Below, piece by piece: positions 20,361 to 31,645 of a DNA stretch of 64,000 nt. The translations under genes and the position numbers were made by a program. The notes beneath the pieces are model-generated. The model worked only from the letters and a program-made list of their open reading frames with translations, ran no database searches and was not told where the DNA came from. The stretch spans positions 22,453,501 through 22,517,500 of the forward strand of contig NC_088303.1 of NCBI RefSeq assembly GCF_032854445.1, read 5' to 3'. Origin of the DNA: Liolophura sinensis. Lineage: Eukaryota; Mollusca; Polyplacophora; Chitonida; Chitonidae. Each line of letters begins with the position of its first letter. The first letter of the stretch is position 1.

Positions 20361-21647
20361 GACAAGTGGTCTTGAATGAGCGATACCCAAGTGTCTACAC
20401 AGGAGTCATAGCCCCCTTACTGTCACCATGACCTCACAAGCCAGTGAAGCTACACATTTTCTGTTCAAGCAGGTTTTGAACGACACCTTATGTGTCCCAT
20501 TTCCAACATATTCATTGCAATGGAGAGACAAGCAGTTTTAAGCCCTGGACAACGGCCACTATCAGAGAACTGCCTTTATGCGTTTTATACGACTCTAACT
20601 GGTAATATACGGAAATCCTTCTCATTTAGCCTTTTCGGATATCATTTCTAAAACAGGAGAGGGTCTTGGCCACGCACATGGGTAAGGGATATAAAGAGTT
20701 AAAGATTCGTCTGCTTCCCTTAAAGTGATTCACGGGGAACTCTTAAGTGGTCTTCTAAGATGGTGGCGCTTTTCAAGGTGGTTTACTTCCGTTATTTCGG
20801 TTCCCCCACCCATAAAACTGACCACCATGTCATGTGAAAGATTTTTGAGCCTGACTTACAAAATCAAATAAGTAAATCGATAAATACTAAACAAGTTTGC
20901 ATAGCCCGTTGCTGTCTTCAGTCTAAAACGTGGTGACCGATTTAAAGTTATCCATACAGCGAACATTGTGACATAAAGTAAAGTTTATGCCATAATGTTC
21001 GCGTTTCTTCTAACAAAATCAGTTGCTGCTACATGTAGAATAACTGGGTGCAATCGAGGTGAGTGCATGCGCCCTAGTTTACTAGTCCTCGCGGCACACT
21101 TACAAATAAAATGGTGTATTATCATGTTGTGTTGCTGGGCGTATTTCAATGTTACCTTAGCTTAGTCCGCCAGGATCGTTTGGATCTATAAAAAACCGTT
21201 TGATCTGTAAACTTATCCGTTCTTTGATCAAATACATATGCACAATAACACAGCTGGGTTGAATGAGAGCGCCGCACAGTAGACTGGGGTCAATAATAGA
21301 AGCCAACTTGTCCAGTTTCAACACCACTACTGTATTGCGGTAACCGGAAGGTTGTCCAGGTCCTTCCCATTTGGGATTGAAAGCAAAAGCCATCTAAGGA
21401 TGCAACCGTCGATTACTTTGCTCGATTCATCACGTCCTCGAGACTAAAGTTTGTATCAAAATATTGATGTTCTGTCTCCTATGGAACCACTTGTCACCTT
21501 CTCGGGCAACAGGAGTACTGCGTATCAGATCAGTCATTCCATTTTTTTTAAGTTGCAGCTAAAATTCCAGGCTGCGAAAGACACAATTCGTCTCTGCTTG
21601 GCGCACAATGGTTGCTGTCCCCGCGGCTCTGGGCATCGATGTTCAGG

Positions 21648-21654
21648 TATAAAG
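21648..21654 (+). promoter_or_regulatory. Candidate TATA box upstream of lectin/PAN gene
   Basis: GTATAAAGC lies 285 bases before the ATG and is kept, with its surroundings, in the second duplicon at about 61825. There is no transcript evidence. Confidence 0.3.
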
Positions 21655-21936
21655 CTGCAGTAAACTCCTTTATAGCAACTGGGGGATTATCGACTATGGT
21701 CTACATACATCCCAGTTTACGGAGGCGGGAGAAGAATACCGGCTCGGTTCTTGTTTGTGCCGTGGTTTAATAATATTATGTTTCACTTGGTCTACCACTC
21801 GGCAGAAGTGTATCTGTTCTTATTGGAGTGATCTCGGTTACGTCTCTGGTACATCTAGTAATCCCTACCTCACTATCCACACCTAGGAATCCACACCTGG
21901 TAATCCAGATCACTCTGACAGTGCTAAACTGCGCTC

Positions 21937-22033
21937 ATGTCCCTTCTCCAACAACATAAATATTGTGCAGAAAAATGGTTGACCATGGCCGTCTTGTCAG
22001 CCTCCCTTCTCTTTGGATGTTCAACAAGAACAG
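21937..22033 (+). CDS. Lectin/PAN gene exon 1 (signal peptide)
   Basis: ATG at 21937, donor GTAAGT after ACAAGAACAG. Encodes 32 residues plus one base. The hydrophobic core is AVLSASLLFGC. Confidence 0.8.
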
Positions 22034-25000
22034 GTAAGTTCTGTAAGTCTTACTTTCTTACATGGTCAGGGCCTGGACTGGACTCCGGGGTTGCCGACAA
22101 TTCAGGCAATGGACAAAAAAGTCTTCTGCTAAGAGTCGTGTTGATGCAACTTGTCTACTGCGGTTAGCGAGGTAACACATCGCCTGTAACGTTGAACAAC
22201 ACGCTAGACACTCTATTTAAAAATACCTTCAATAAGCATAAAGTATTCCGAAACTCAGATTGAAGATTATGTTGTACTGAGATACATTTTCGTGGGTAAT
22301 GTCAAACGTTAACATCTGCAATAATTCCAAACAAGAAAAGAATGTAAAAGTAGATCTACAGTGTATTTTCTTACCATAAAACTCATGTTTTTGATATTAA
22401 TTCAAATGAAGCGAAAAAGCGTGAATCTGAAAATTGTTCCAACAGTTGTAACAACTGATTATGCTCAAGTAAATAGATGGATAGGTGAATTAACCATAAA
22501 ACAAAAACTTATATTCTGAAGATCTCAATCAATGAATATTCTATTCGTATACATTTTACATTTTGGAAAACAGAATGTTGATTACACCAGCAGCGCACAG
22601 AATCAGAAATTTGAAATCTATGCAGTGATACACCTTTTTATATCGGCCAAATTTTGAACCTAATTTGGTCTTCCTGATCAGTGGTTTCTTTTGGCCTGTT
22701 CACTGCTCACCGGAACTGACCTTAAGGACTGACCCATTTTTGGGTAGATGTACGAACATTGAAAACATCATGAAACTTTTTTTTTTCAATTTGTTGGGTT
22801 CAGATATACCAAAATGTTTCAGTGTAAGGAGAGTTTTAGTTTTTTATTGTTTCGTGACAGAATACTGGAGAAACGTGGCGGTGAATAAGCCCTCTAACAT
22901 GAGCTCCAGAAATGATTGGGAAGGCAACCTGATGGAAGCTAAGTTGGCCAATGATGGAAACCCCAATCCGGACTACACAAAACTGTCCTGTTCGGAGTCA
23001 CGTACAGAACATGCCCCTTGGTGGATGGTGGATTTACAACAGCGGTATCTTATATCGGGAGTACGTCTGACAAGCAGGAATAAAAATGGTACATAATCAA
23101 ACCTTTTCTCTTGTTTTATGTTCTGAGATGTTTAAAATACACCAGGTGACATGTTCATTGTCAAGTGACGCAGCAAAAACCAGATCATCAAAAATTTCTT
23201 CCTCTGCTGCTGTGTGAATGAAAATCTTCTCGATGGCTTGTGGAATATTTCTAATTACGCATATATTCCAGATGGTAGACGTAAGAACATGTGCATCCCA
23301 TTGGTATATCTTACACAGATGTGGTCAGTAGCGTTTTTGTTGGAATGCTGTTATATGTGGGGAAGATTTTCAGGTCATACGCCGATCATACGGTGAAGAT
23401 CGATGTACCATCCGCGATTGAATATCGAAAGATCTGACCGTCATCCTAGTAAAGTTTCACGACATTCATAACAAAAATAACGCGCACTGATCGACCCGCT
23501 TTGGTTTTTCCCGCCATTTTGCAATGTTCAGCAATTCATACCATTGAATATATCTTTCAGTTATAACATAAATGGGACATGGTTAACCAGACAATCATGA
23601 CAGGCTAATTCATGACAGTATAGTGAAGATTTTGGCGAGAACCAGCAGGAATTCTGGGAGTGCTGTAACGATTTTACATTTCCACAAGCAACAACACCGT
23701 CAGGCAGAGTTGAGAACATCAAAATATGTCGGTACTTAGACTGTGGCGGCAGAAGTCACCTTTACTTCCGTTTTGCTGGTTTTATGGGTGAGATGAAGAC
23801 AAAATCAGCATTATCCTAAAATTCTCTTTGCTTCGTGAAACTACACAGAATTACAAACAGCTCGATCAGAATATATCATTGGATATAACATAAGATGCGT
23901 TTAAGGTTAACAACCAAAACTGCGATTTTAATGAAGGTTTGGCTTGTAACACGGGAGTTTTACGCTTGTACACCTAATAAACAGATCAAAACTGCACTAA
24001 GACAAAGTTTGGGTTAACTGACTCAAACAGCTGAGGTGTACAACTGAGTCAATACAACATCATCTCAGTCATCCGACCAGATCAGCTTAAATAGTAGCAA
24101 ATTACACGCCTCTAGCACCATGGCTTAAGCACAGTATGCAGTGATGATAAGTGGTGATGGTCATTCCATCGAGGTTTAAACTGTATGTATATACTTTAAT
24201 ATTGATTGTGTTTTACAGCGCATAGACTGTCAAACTTTACTGTGGAACTGTCAGAATTTTCTACCGAATGGGGCAAGCTGCTGAGTGCGAGCCTGTGTCA
24301 TTATGAGCCACGGGCTCAACCTAGCGAAACCACCGTGTTCTACCCTTGTTCCACCACGATAGTCGCCAGATACATGAAACTCACTCTTCATGACGACACA
24401 GGTGAAAAGATATGCGTCTGTGAAGTGGAGGTTATGGCAACTGATTACGGTAAATACACGTATATTATTATATTATTACCTTTAGAATGAATAAATGAAT
24501 GCTTGGGATTTAACATCATACTTGACAATTTTTCATACATATGACAACGAGGAGTCATCAGGTGTGTGTATATATGATGTGTCTTCTTGTGGAAGGGAGT
24601 CTATCCCGCCCATTCCTGAAGTATCATGTCGAAAACTTCAGACATGATACCTCATCCAGTCACATTAAGCTGACACCGGGCCAACAAGTCCTCTTTCCTC
24701 GCTCTTATCTCTCAGTACTGGGCATTTTTAAAGTCTTTGATCTGGTTTTGATCCCGGGTCTCTGCGAACGCTCTCTGACTATCAGGTCACTGAAACGCTC
24801 GGTATCTTTAGATGTCACCATATAAAACGATTCACATGCCATACTGTGAAAATTCGTGAAAGAGAGCAATCCGACACGTCTGCTTTTACCACGTGTGTGA
24901 TGTCAAAACATATACAGGACTAAAGCATACAGAGTAAAACCAGAGTGGGGACGATGGTGTGAAGTTTGGGAAATATTGGGTCACACGGAACGTGTAAAAC

Positions 25001-25424
25001 CCGGCCTCTTGTCAGTTTACCCATGGGCTTTATTCCAACTATGCAAGGAAATAACTAAATAGTAGCAACCTCCGTACCCCCGTATGTAGCACCATGGCAT
25101 GTAAACTGTAAGACAAAAAACAAACAAACTGTATGATGCGTTCTGATCAGGACTCAATTACTGCTTTCAGAGATGCACTACCACATGCGAGGATTGAAAG
25201 ATCACAGGTCAAAGAAGGAGGTGCTGGAGACTGTGACTACATCAGGAGTGATCATGTGCCAAGCCCATTGCCTTAGGGTGAAGCGCTGTACGTCATTCAA
25301 CGCGATCCAGACAGGGCGGCGGAAAATCTTGTGCGAAATGATCAACGACCCTTCTCCCTGGTTACGAAACAATGACGTCAGAGAACAGGGGTGGACATAT
25401 TACGTACCTTCCCTATACTGGTAA
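21937..25424 (+). CDS. Secreted fucolectin-like F5/8C + PAN/apple protein, 4 exons, complete
   Basis: Exons 21937-22033, 22861-23088, 24219-24449 and 25171-25424 join in phase 1 at every junction to give 269 residues and a TAA stop. Residues 1-33 hold a hydrophobic stretch after K13-W14 that reads as a signal peptide; a second Met at 17 is an alternative start. Residues 34-185 form a fucolectin/tachylectin-4/pentraxin-type F5/8C domain: N-V-A-V-N-K-P, A-N-D-G-N, S-C-S-E, P-W-W-M-V-D-L, R-L-S-N-F, R-Y-M-K-L-T and V-C-E-V-E-V. Residues 186-269 look like a PAN/apple domain (C-x3-C-x5-C-x-S-F-N, then a further Cys). Likely an extracellular glycan-binding or adhesion protein. The His of the fucose-site motif is not in its usual place (Glu78). 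An uninterrupted frame argues that it is functional. Confidence 0.88.
22861..23088 (+). CDS. Lectin/PAN gene exon 2 (first half of F5/8C domain)
   Basis: Acceptor TTCGTGACAG, donor GTACAT; 75 codons. Carries N-V-A-V-N-K-P through P-W-W-M-V-D-L to V-R-L-T-S-R-N-K-N. Confidence 0.92.
24219..24449 (+). CDS. Lectin/PAN gene exon 3 (second half of F5/8C domain)
   Basis: Acceptor TGTTTTACAG, donor GTAAAT. Begins H-R-L-S-N-F-T-V and ends with C-V-C-E-V-E-V-M, the closing strand of the family fold. Confidence 0.92.
24497..24825. mobile_element. SINE family C copy in lectin/PAN intron 3
   Basis: GCTTGGGATTTAACATCATA, ACATATGACAACGAGGAGTC, GTCTTCTTGTGGAAGGGAGT, GAAGTATCATGTCGAAAAC and TGATCCCGGGTCTCTGCGA. 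One of the most complete copies of this family in the window. Confidence 0.7.
25171..25424 (+). CDS. Lectin/PAN gene exon 4 (PAN/apple domain, stop)
   Basis: Acceptor CTGCTTTCAG. Cysteines in the order C-x3-C-x5-C-x-S-F-N then K-I-L-C-E-M fit a PAN/apple half-domain, with a terminal W-T-Y-Y. Stop TAA at 25422. No clear AATAAA follows within 150 bases. Confidence 0.85.
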
Positions 25425-25539
25425 ACGGCCAGTAATATTAAAGCGCCGCATGCCCTGGTCTGCGGTGTAGAAGCAGACACCCTAAGTTAGCCTACATAGT
25501 CATTTATTTCAGAGCTATAAATAAGTTGCCCATTTAATA

Positions 25540-25725
25540 ACTTATTTGATTGGGGTTTTACCTAAGACTATTTCATTTATACCGTCTTGGTGGGAGGAAA
25601 GTGAGCAGAGCTCGAGGGAAATTCGCTGACATCTGCAGGTTGATGGCAGACGTTTCCAAATACGGCCGGAGAGGAAACCAGAGACCTCATTGGTGAGAGG
25701 CTTCTGAGTCATTGTTCTATGGTAG
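25540..25725 (-). mobile_element. SINE family A, minus-strand copy
   Basis: TTATTTGATTGGGGTTTTAC, TGGTGGGAGGAAAGTGAGC, ATACGGCCGGAGAGGAAACC and ATTGGTGAGAGGCTTCTGAG. It lies just after the lectin/PAN stop codon. Confidence 0.85.
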
Positions 25726-25819
25726 CATTCTATATAATTTCCAGAAGTTACGAACATCCCAAGTGTGTGCTTTATATACCACTGGAATATATGAGAATCT
25801 CAGTCTGGTCACGCAAAGA

Positions 25820-27175
25820 GATGTGTGAGGAAATGATGGCCAACACAGTACAAATATCTGCTAATTCCCCAGGAGTTGTGAGGAAATGACAGCCGACACA
25901 GTACAAATGTCTGCTAAATCCCCAGGAGTTGTAGGGAAATGACGGCCAACACAGTACAAATGTCTGCTAATTCCCCAGGAGTTGTGAGGAAATGACGGCC
26001 AACACAGTACAAATGTCTGCTAATTCTCCAGGAGTTGTGAGGAAATGACGGCCAACACAGTACAAATGTCTGCTAATTCCCCAGGAGTTGTGAGGAAATG
26101 ACGGCCAACTCTGTTCAAATGTCTGCTAATTCCCCAGGAGTTGTGAGGAAATGACGGACAACTCAGTTCAAATGTCTGCTAATTCCCCAGGAGTTGTGAG
26201 GAAATGAAGGCCAACTCAGTTCAAATGTCTGCTAATTCCCCATGAGTTGTGAGGAAATGACGGCTAACTCAGTTCAGATGTCTGCTAATTCCCCAGGAGT
26301 CAACTCAGTGACGGTCAACTACGTCAAAATGTCTGTTGAATGCCCTGGAGTTGTGAGGAAATGACGGCAAACTTAGTTCAAATGTTTGTTGAATGGCCTT
26401 GAGTAGTGAGGAAATGACGGCCAACTCAGTGCAAATGTCTGTTGAATGCCCTGGAGTTGTGAGGAAATGACGGCCAGCTCATTGCAAATGTCTGATGATT
26501 GCCCTGGAGTAGTGAGGAAATGACGGCCAGCTCAGTGCAAATGTCTGATGATTGCCCTGGAGTAGTGAGGAAATGACGGCCAGCTCAGTGCAAATGTCTG
26601 ATGAATGCCCTGGAGTAGTGAGGAAATGACGGCCAACTCAGTCCAAATGTCTGATGAATGCCCTGGAATAGTGAGGAAATGACGGCCAGCTCAGTGCAAA
26701 TGTCTGATGAATGCCCTGGAGTAGTGAGGAAATGACGGCCAACTCAGTCGAAATATCTGTTGAATGCCCTGGAGTAGTGAGGAAATGACGGCCACCTCAG
26801 TGCAAATGTCTGATGAATGCCCTGGAGTAGTGAGGAAATGACGGCCAGCTCAGTGCAAATGTCTGATGAATGCCCTGGAGTAGTGAGGAAATGACGGCCA
26901 GCTCAGTGCAAATGTCTGATGAATGCCCTGGAGTAGTGAGGAAATGACGGCCAGCTCAGTGCAAATGTCTGATGAATGCCCTGGAGTAGTGAGGAAATGA
27001 CGGCCAGCTCAGTGCAAATGTCTGATGAATGCCCTGGAGTAGTGAGGAAATGACGGCCAGCTCAGTGCAAATGTCTGTTGAATGCCCTGGAGTAGTGAGG
27101 AAATGACGGCCAAATCAGCGCAAATGTCTGTTGAATGCCCTAGAGTTGTGAGGAAATGACGGCCACCTCAGACAA
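25820..27175. repeat. 53 bp minisatellite (GAGGAAATGACGGCCAACTC)
   Basis: About 25 units of GAGGAAATGACGGCCAGCTC, AGTGCAAATGTCTGATGAAT and GCCCTGGAGTAGT. Units on the left carry GCTAATTCCCCAGGAGTTGT instead, so the array holds two subfamilies that change over at about 26320. Confidence 0.96.
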
Positions 27176-27209
27176 GTGGTCACCCCTTTTGTGGAATCAT
27201 ATTAAGTTA

Positions 27210-27690
27210 GAAAATGGTTAAAGTTAGAAAGTCGATGTTTTTAAATTTCTGTTCTAAAACATACTGCACGTACTGAACGAAACTTTAAGTTAGTGCTATT
27301 AAAATTCAGTCATCAGGCAGAGACTACAAATGCTGACCGTAATGTGAAGAGTCGCCGTTTTTAAAATCCAATCATCAGACAGAGACTACACCTACTGAAC
27401 TTAACATTAAGGGCCGATGTTTTTAAAATCCAATCATCAGACAGAAACTACACGTACTGAACTTAACTTAAAGAGCCGATGTTTCTAAAATCCAGCCATG
27501 AAGCAAAAAGTGGACGTACTGAACTTAACGTGAAGAGCTGGTGTTTTTCAAATCCAGTCATCAGACAGAGGCTACACGTACTGAACATAACGTGAAGGGC
27601 CTATGTTTTTAAAATCCAGTCATCAGCCAGAGACTACATGTACTGAACTTAACGTGAAGAGCTTATGTTCTTAAAAACAGTCCAACAGGG
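27210..27690. repeat. ~62 bp tandem array (CAATCATCAGACAGAGACTA)
   Basis: About seven units of TCCAATCATCAGACAGAGAC, TACACGTACTGAACTTAACG and TGAAGAGCCGATGTTTTTAA. It directly follows the unrelated 53 bp array. Confidence 0.88.
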
Positions 27691-27889
27691 ACTATGCACA
27701 CTGAAAATTCACTCTTACTGGAAATACAGTGGAATGTTGATGTCTTCAAATATTAGGAGTATTTGAGCACCACTCAAACAATGAATAAAATACCGTACAC
27801 CAGGACTGTCGTTATCAGTGTATCTTTTATGCATTTAGTGCGTTTCCACTCAAAATCGTAACCTTTGTTCGGTAGAGGTTAACCTCCCC

Positions 27890-28234
27890 CCCCCCTTCAA
27901 GAGTATCGTATATCCAGTAGAGTTAAATCAAAAAACCTCACCCAACAGATGTGCCGTGTATCCAGTAGACATTAAAAATCACCCCACTAATGTGACACGT
28001 ATCCATTACACATTAAAACCCACCTCACAAATGTGCCGTATATCCAGGAGACATTAAAACCCACCCCACAGATGTGCAGTGTATCCAGCAAATAGTAAAA
28101 CCCACCTCACAGATGTGCCGTGTATCCAGGAGACATTAAAGCTCACCCAACAGATGTGCCGTGTATCCATGAGACATTAAAACCCACCCCACAGATGTGC
28201 CGTGTATCCAGTAAACATTAAACCCACCTCACAG
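27890..28234. repeat. ~45 bp array (CACAGATGTGCCGTGTATCC), left part
   Basis: About seven units of CACAGATGTGCCGTGTATCC, AGTAAACATTAAAACCCAC. It stops at CACCTCACAG (28225-28234) and resumes in phase at 32884, beyond a LINE. Confidence 0.92.
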
Positions 28235-30798
28235 TGGTCTTTCAAGATGGCGACGGTGTCAGACGGTTGTTTTGTAACCTCTAGTTTGATGATCGGCAAA
28301 TGGCCAATATCATCACCGTATTTATGTGCATGAGATGCTGAAACGAGTTTCTGAATGGTACTGTAAGATAACCAGCCCAGACATTGTGTTTATTTATACC
28401 GCTAAAAGTCATTTGTCTACTTAGATGTTGAAGTAACTCCAGTAGGACAGAATCAAGTCTGTGCACGGGAGATCAGTCCGCAGAGTCGGCCTAGTCAGTA
28501 CGTTCGTTCGCATTGACCTGTGCGTCCAACTCCCCATGTGAACAGTGACACAGGCATACAGTTAGTATTCGTACAGTTTTGTCGCTGACTGGATGGGGAA
28601 ACAGAAAGCAGAAAACAAACGAAAAACATCAGTGCTGACTCTACATCTGAAGAAGCTGGGGGAGACAAAAAGTCACATAAGAAGGTAGAGTGATTGGGGT
28701 CAGACCAAACATATCCAGTCATTAATAAATCTTCGACAACTTATCCAGTTATTAAGAGATCTTCGACAACTTGTGATGAGACCAGCTGATGAAAGTTGGC
28801 GTGTAAGCACCCCTTCAAACACTAGGAGATACAACCGATCTGTCAATCTAAACAGACACTGATAAGACAGTTTGAAGCCAGTGGAATTGTGAGTGACTTC
28901 AGAAGCGAAAGTTAATAGCTAAACGAAATGCCTGTAAAACTTTGTATCTGACAATTTTTTGTCTTTTTTTCGTTTCGTTTGTATTTGTCTATCATGTCTG
29001 GAAAAAAATTGAACCCCTCTGTAGGCTCATCATATATAATACTGTATCACAGAAAATAAAAATAACCCACAACGAGTATACATCTACCAGGATATTTTTT
29101 CTTCTAAACAAGCCATTACTCTGTAAAATGAAATTTGTATGTTGCTTTCATTGAAAGTTTAATTATATGTAATGTTGTTTATGATTGCTGGAAGGGCAAT
29201 ACTCAAACGTCTACGGCATTGTTTGTTGCACAGAATTAGTCTGTCCATTTACAGTTATTTCCATATTATCTTAGATGTCATCTTTCAAAAACATGACTGC
29301 TAATACGTTTAAGAGAAATTCATTTCTTAAGAGGTTTTCCATCTGTATAATATTAATACTATAAGGAGAAGAGTTTACATATCTTTATCTGAATTATAAA
29401 TAGGGTTAATAACACATACAGGTGTGTCTCTACAGTCATTTGAATACAAAGATCATGTTTTTATGGCATTATACTTTGCACTATATACTTAATCTTAAAA
29501 TTAACAGCAAACGTAATACAGTCTACCAAAAGATCATGAGAACATCCAAACTTCGAAAACAGGGCATGGTTGAAATCGCTCTTCATAATTCTTTTTTTAA
29601 ATGGAAAGTACTGTTAAAAACGTTTCAATGAACTGTCAGGGTTTGGCTGACAGAGAAAAGGCGAGATGTGTTCTATTACTTTCGAAAGAAGAAATTTTCC
29701 AATATACGCTTGCAAGATATACATATTGATAAAAAAAGATATTAATATGGTAAAAAAAAGAATGTGGACTAGATGCCTATGTTAGCACTTATAAATCAAA
29801 TTCACGTGGAGTAATGATTTTTTTTAACAATAATTTAGATTACTAAATAAAACATGTTTAAAAAGATACTGAAGGAAAATATTTAATTTTAGACCTAGAA
29901 ATCAATGAAAGCCCGTTTACACTGGTAAGCATGTATGGACCAAACACAGATAAATTGTCCTTTTATAATAACACAAATAGAAAACTAGGCGATAAAGGAA
30001 ACTCCTCAGTTATAATTTGTGGCGACAGGAATCTTGTCTTAAATCGTAAAATAGACAGAGAAAATCACTGACAAGTCAGTAATCCTGCGTCTAGAAATAC
30101 AGTGCTAAGGATATACATCTATTAGACAACGAAAAAATTTCTACCATGATCTGTATTAAAAAAACAAGATGGCGAAGAGAATGCTTCTGAATTTCTGTCC
30201 ATTATTAATGTACACAAGTTGAAGAGGAAAGTGAGCTGGAAGGGTACATAGCATACGAAGAACTAAAATAAACCTTAAGTAGTACAAAAATCGACAAAAG
30301 TCCAGGCCTCGATGGGTTCCCAGCAGAATTTTACACAATATATTGGAGCAAATTAGGAGGATTTTTGGTTTGTATTGCTAATTCAAGCCTCCAAAATGGA
30401 GAGTTAACATTGTTTTTTCAGGCAAGGCGTCATCACCTGTCTACCAAAACCCAACAAACCACGTCATGTGATAAACAATTGGGGGCCAGTATCACTTTTA
30501 AATGTAAAATACAAACTAATCTCAAATTGCATTTCAAACAAAATTAAATGTGCTGTAAACAAACTTATTCACGAAGAACAAAATGGATTTATCCCAGGAA
30601 AGTATATTGTGAAAATATTCGTGTTAAGACAAACAAATCACCGGACTTTAATTATCTATTGATTTTGAAAAGACATTTGATTCAATGTCGTGGACCTTTA
30701 TTAACGAAGTTTTAAAAACTTATTTTGGTGAAATGATTCAAAATTGAGTTAATGTACCATATAAGGATAAAAGCAGTTGCATTATTCAAAACGGGTAT

Positions 30799-31173
30799 TT
30801 GTCATCATTTTTCGAGGTGTCGCGTGGATGTAGACAAGGCGATCCCATTTCACCATACCTATTTTTACTTTGCGGGGAAGTGTTAGGAACAATGATGAGA
30901 GAAAATAAATATATCAGATTTATTTCTTTATTTATTTATTCCATTGTTGTTTTACGCCATACTCAAGTATATTTCACTGATACGACGGCGACCAGCATTA
31001 CGGTTGGAGGAAACCGGTCAGAACCCAAGGGAAACCAACGACCATCCGCAGAATCTATTAGAAGAATAATTTATAATGATACTCAGTTTAAGATAAGTCC
31101 ATACGCTGATGATACACAGTTAACCTTTGATGGTTCAGAATTATCCCTTAGAACCTCATTAGAATGCATGTAG
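30799..31173 (+). pseudogene. LINE reverse transcriptase fragment split by a SINE
   Basis: S-R-G-C-R-Q-G-D-P-I-S-P-Y-L-F to M-M-R-E-N-K-Y-I-R, then SINE-coded residues, then K-I-S-P-Y-A-D-D-T-Q-L. The SINE happens to leave the frame open, but the catalytic centre is displaced by an unrelated insert, so no active enzyme is expected. Confidence 0.85.
30912..31060 (-). mobile_element. SINE family A nested in LINE
   Basis: TTTATTTATTCCATTGTTGT, ACGCCATACTCAAGTATATT, CAGCATTACGGTTGGAGGAA and ACGACCATCCGCAGAATC. Truncated before the tRNA head. Confidence 0.88.
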
Positions 31174-31539
31174 ACCTATTTTATCGACACTCGGGGTAAA
31201 AATAAATATTGACAAAGCAAAGGCAGTTTGGATAGGCTCTATGAGCGATTCGCAAATAAAGCTATGCAGGAAGATAACACTTGACTGATGCAATGAATTT
31301 ACAATACTTGGTCTCCACCTCAGATTTTCCGAATATTTGAAAAATAAATTACATTAAGAAAATATATGAAATAAAGTCAGGTTTGTACAGATGGAGATTT
31401 AGAAATTTAACGCTCTTAGGCAAAGTCCTAATCAACGTCAACACTGATACATCTTTTCTAGCGTTACCAAACTCCATCAGGAAAAATTATGAAGGATATA
31501 AGCAGAATTATGCTTTATTTGAATTGACAATAAAGACGC

Positions 31540-31645
31540 TTCCTCTTTGAAGGTCTTAGGTGTGATTCGGCCCCGATTGACTCTAGATCTACCACTTCCG
31601 AATCTGACGCTCTACCAACTGTGCTGTCGGGACTGGTACAGGGAT
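31540..31645 (-). mobile_element. tRNA-headed SINE fragment nested in LINE
   Basis: Minus-strand reading gives CCCGACAGCACAGTTGGTAG, AGCGTCAGATTCGGAAG and AGAGTCAATCGGGG, a tRNA-like block with box A and box B resemblance. It matches the end of the 13400-13720 repeat. Confidence 0.6.

Larger units (their letters stand above)
20322..24204 (+). repeat. Segmental duplication, left copy
   Basis: Collinear with 60464-64000 at high identity, same orientation, about 40 kb apart. It covers upstream sequence, exon 1, intron 1, exon 2 and most of intron 2 of the lectin/PAN gene. The left copy has extra blocks in intron 2 (about 23300-23540 and 23700-23890). Both copies hold a diverged SINE tail (20800-20885). 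Confidence 0.95.

Noticed and set aside
21157-21663. Open frames upstream of the lectin gene (78 aa minus, 70 aa plus)
   Set aside because: Only partly conserved between the two duplicons, with shifted frames in the second copy, so probably not coding.
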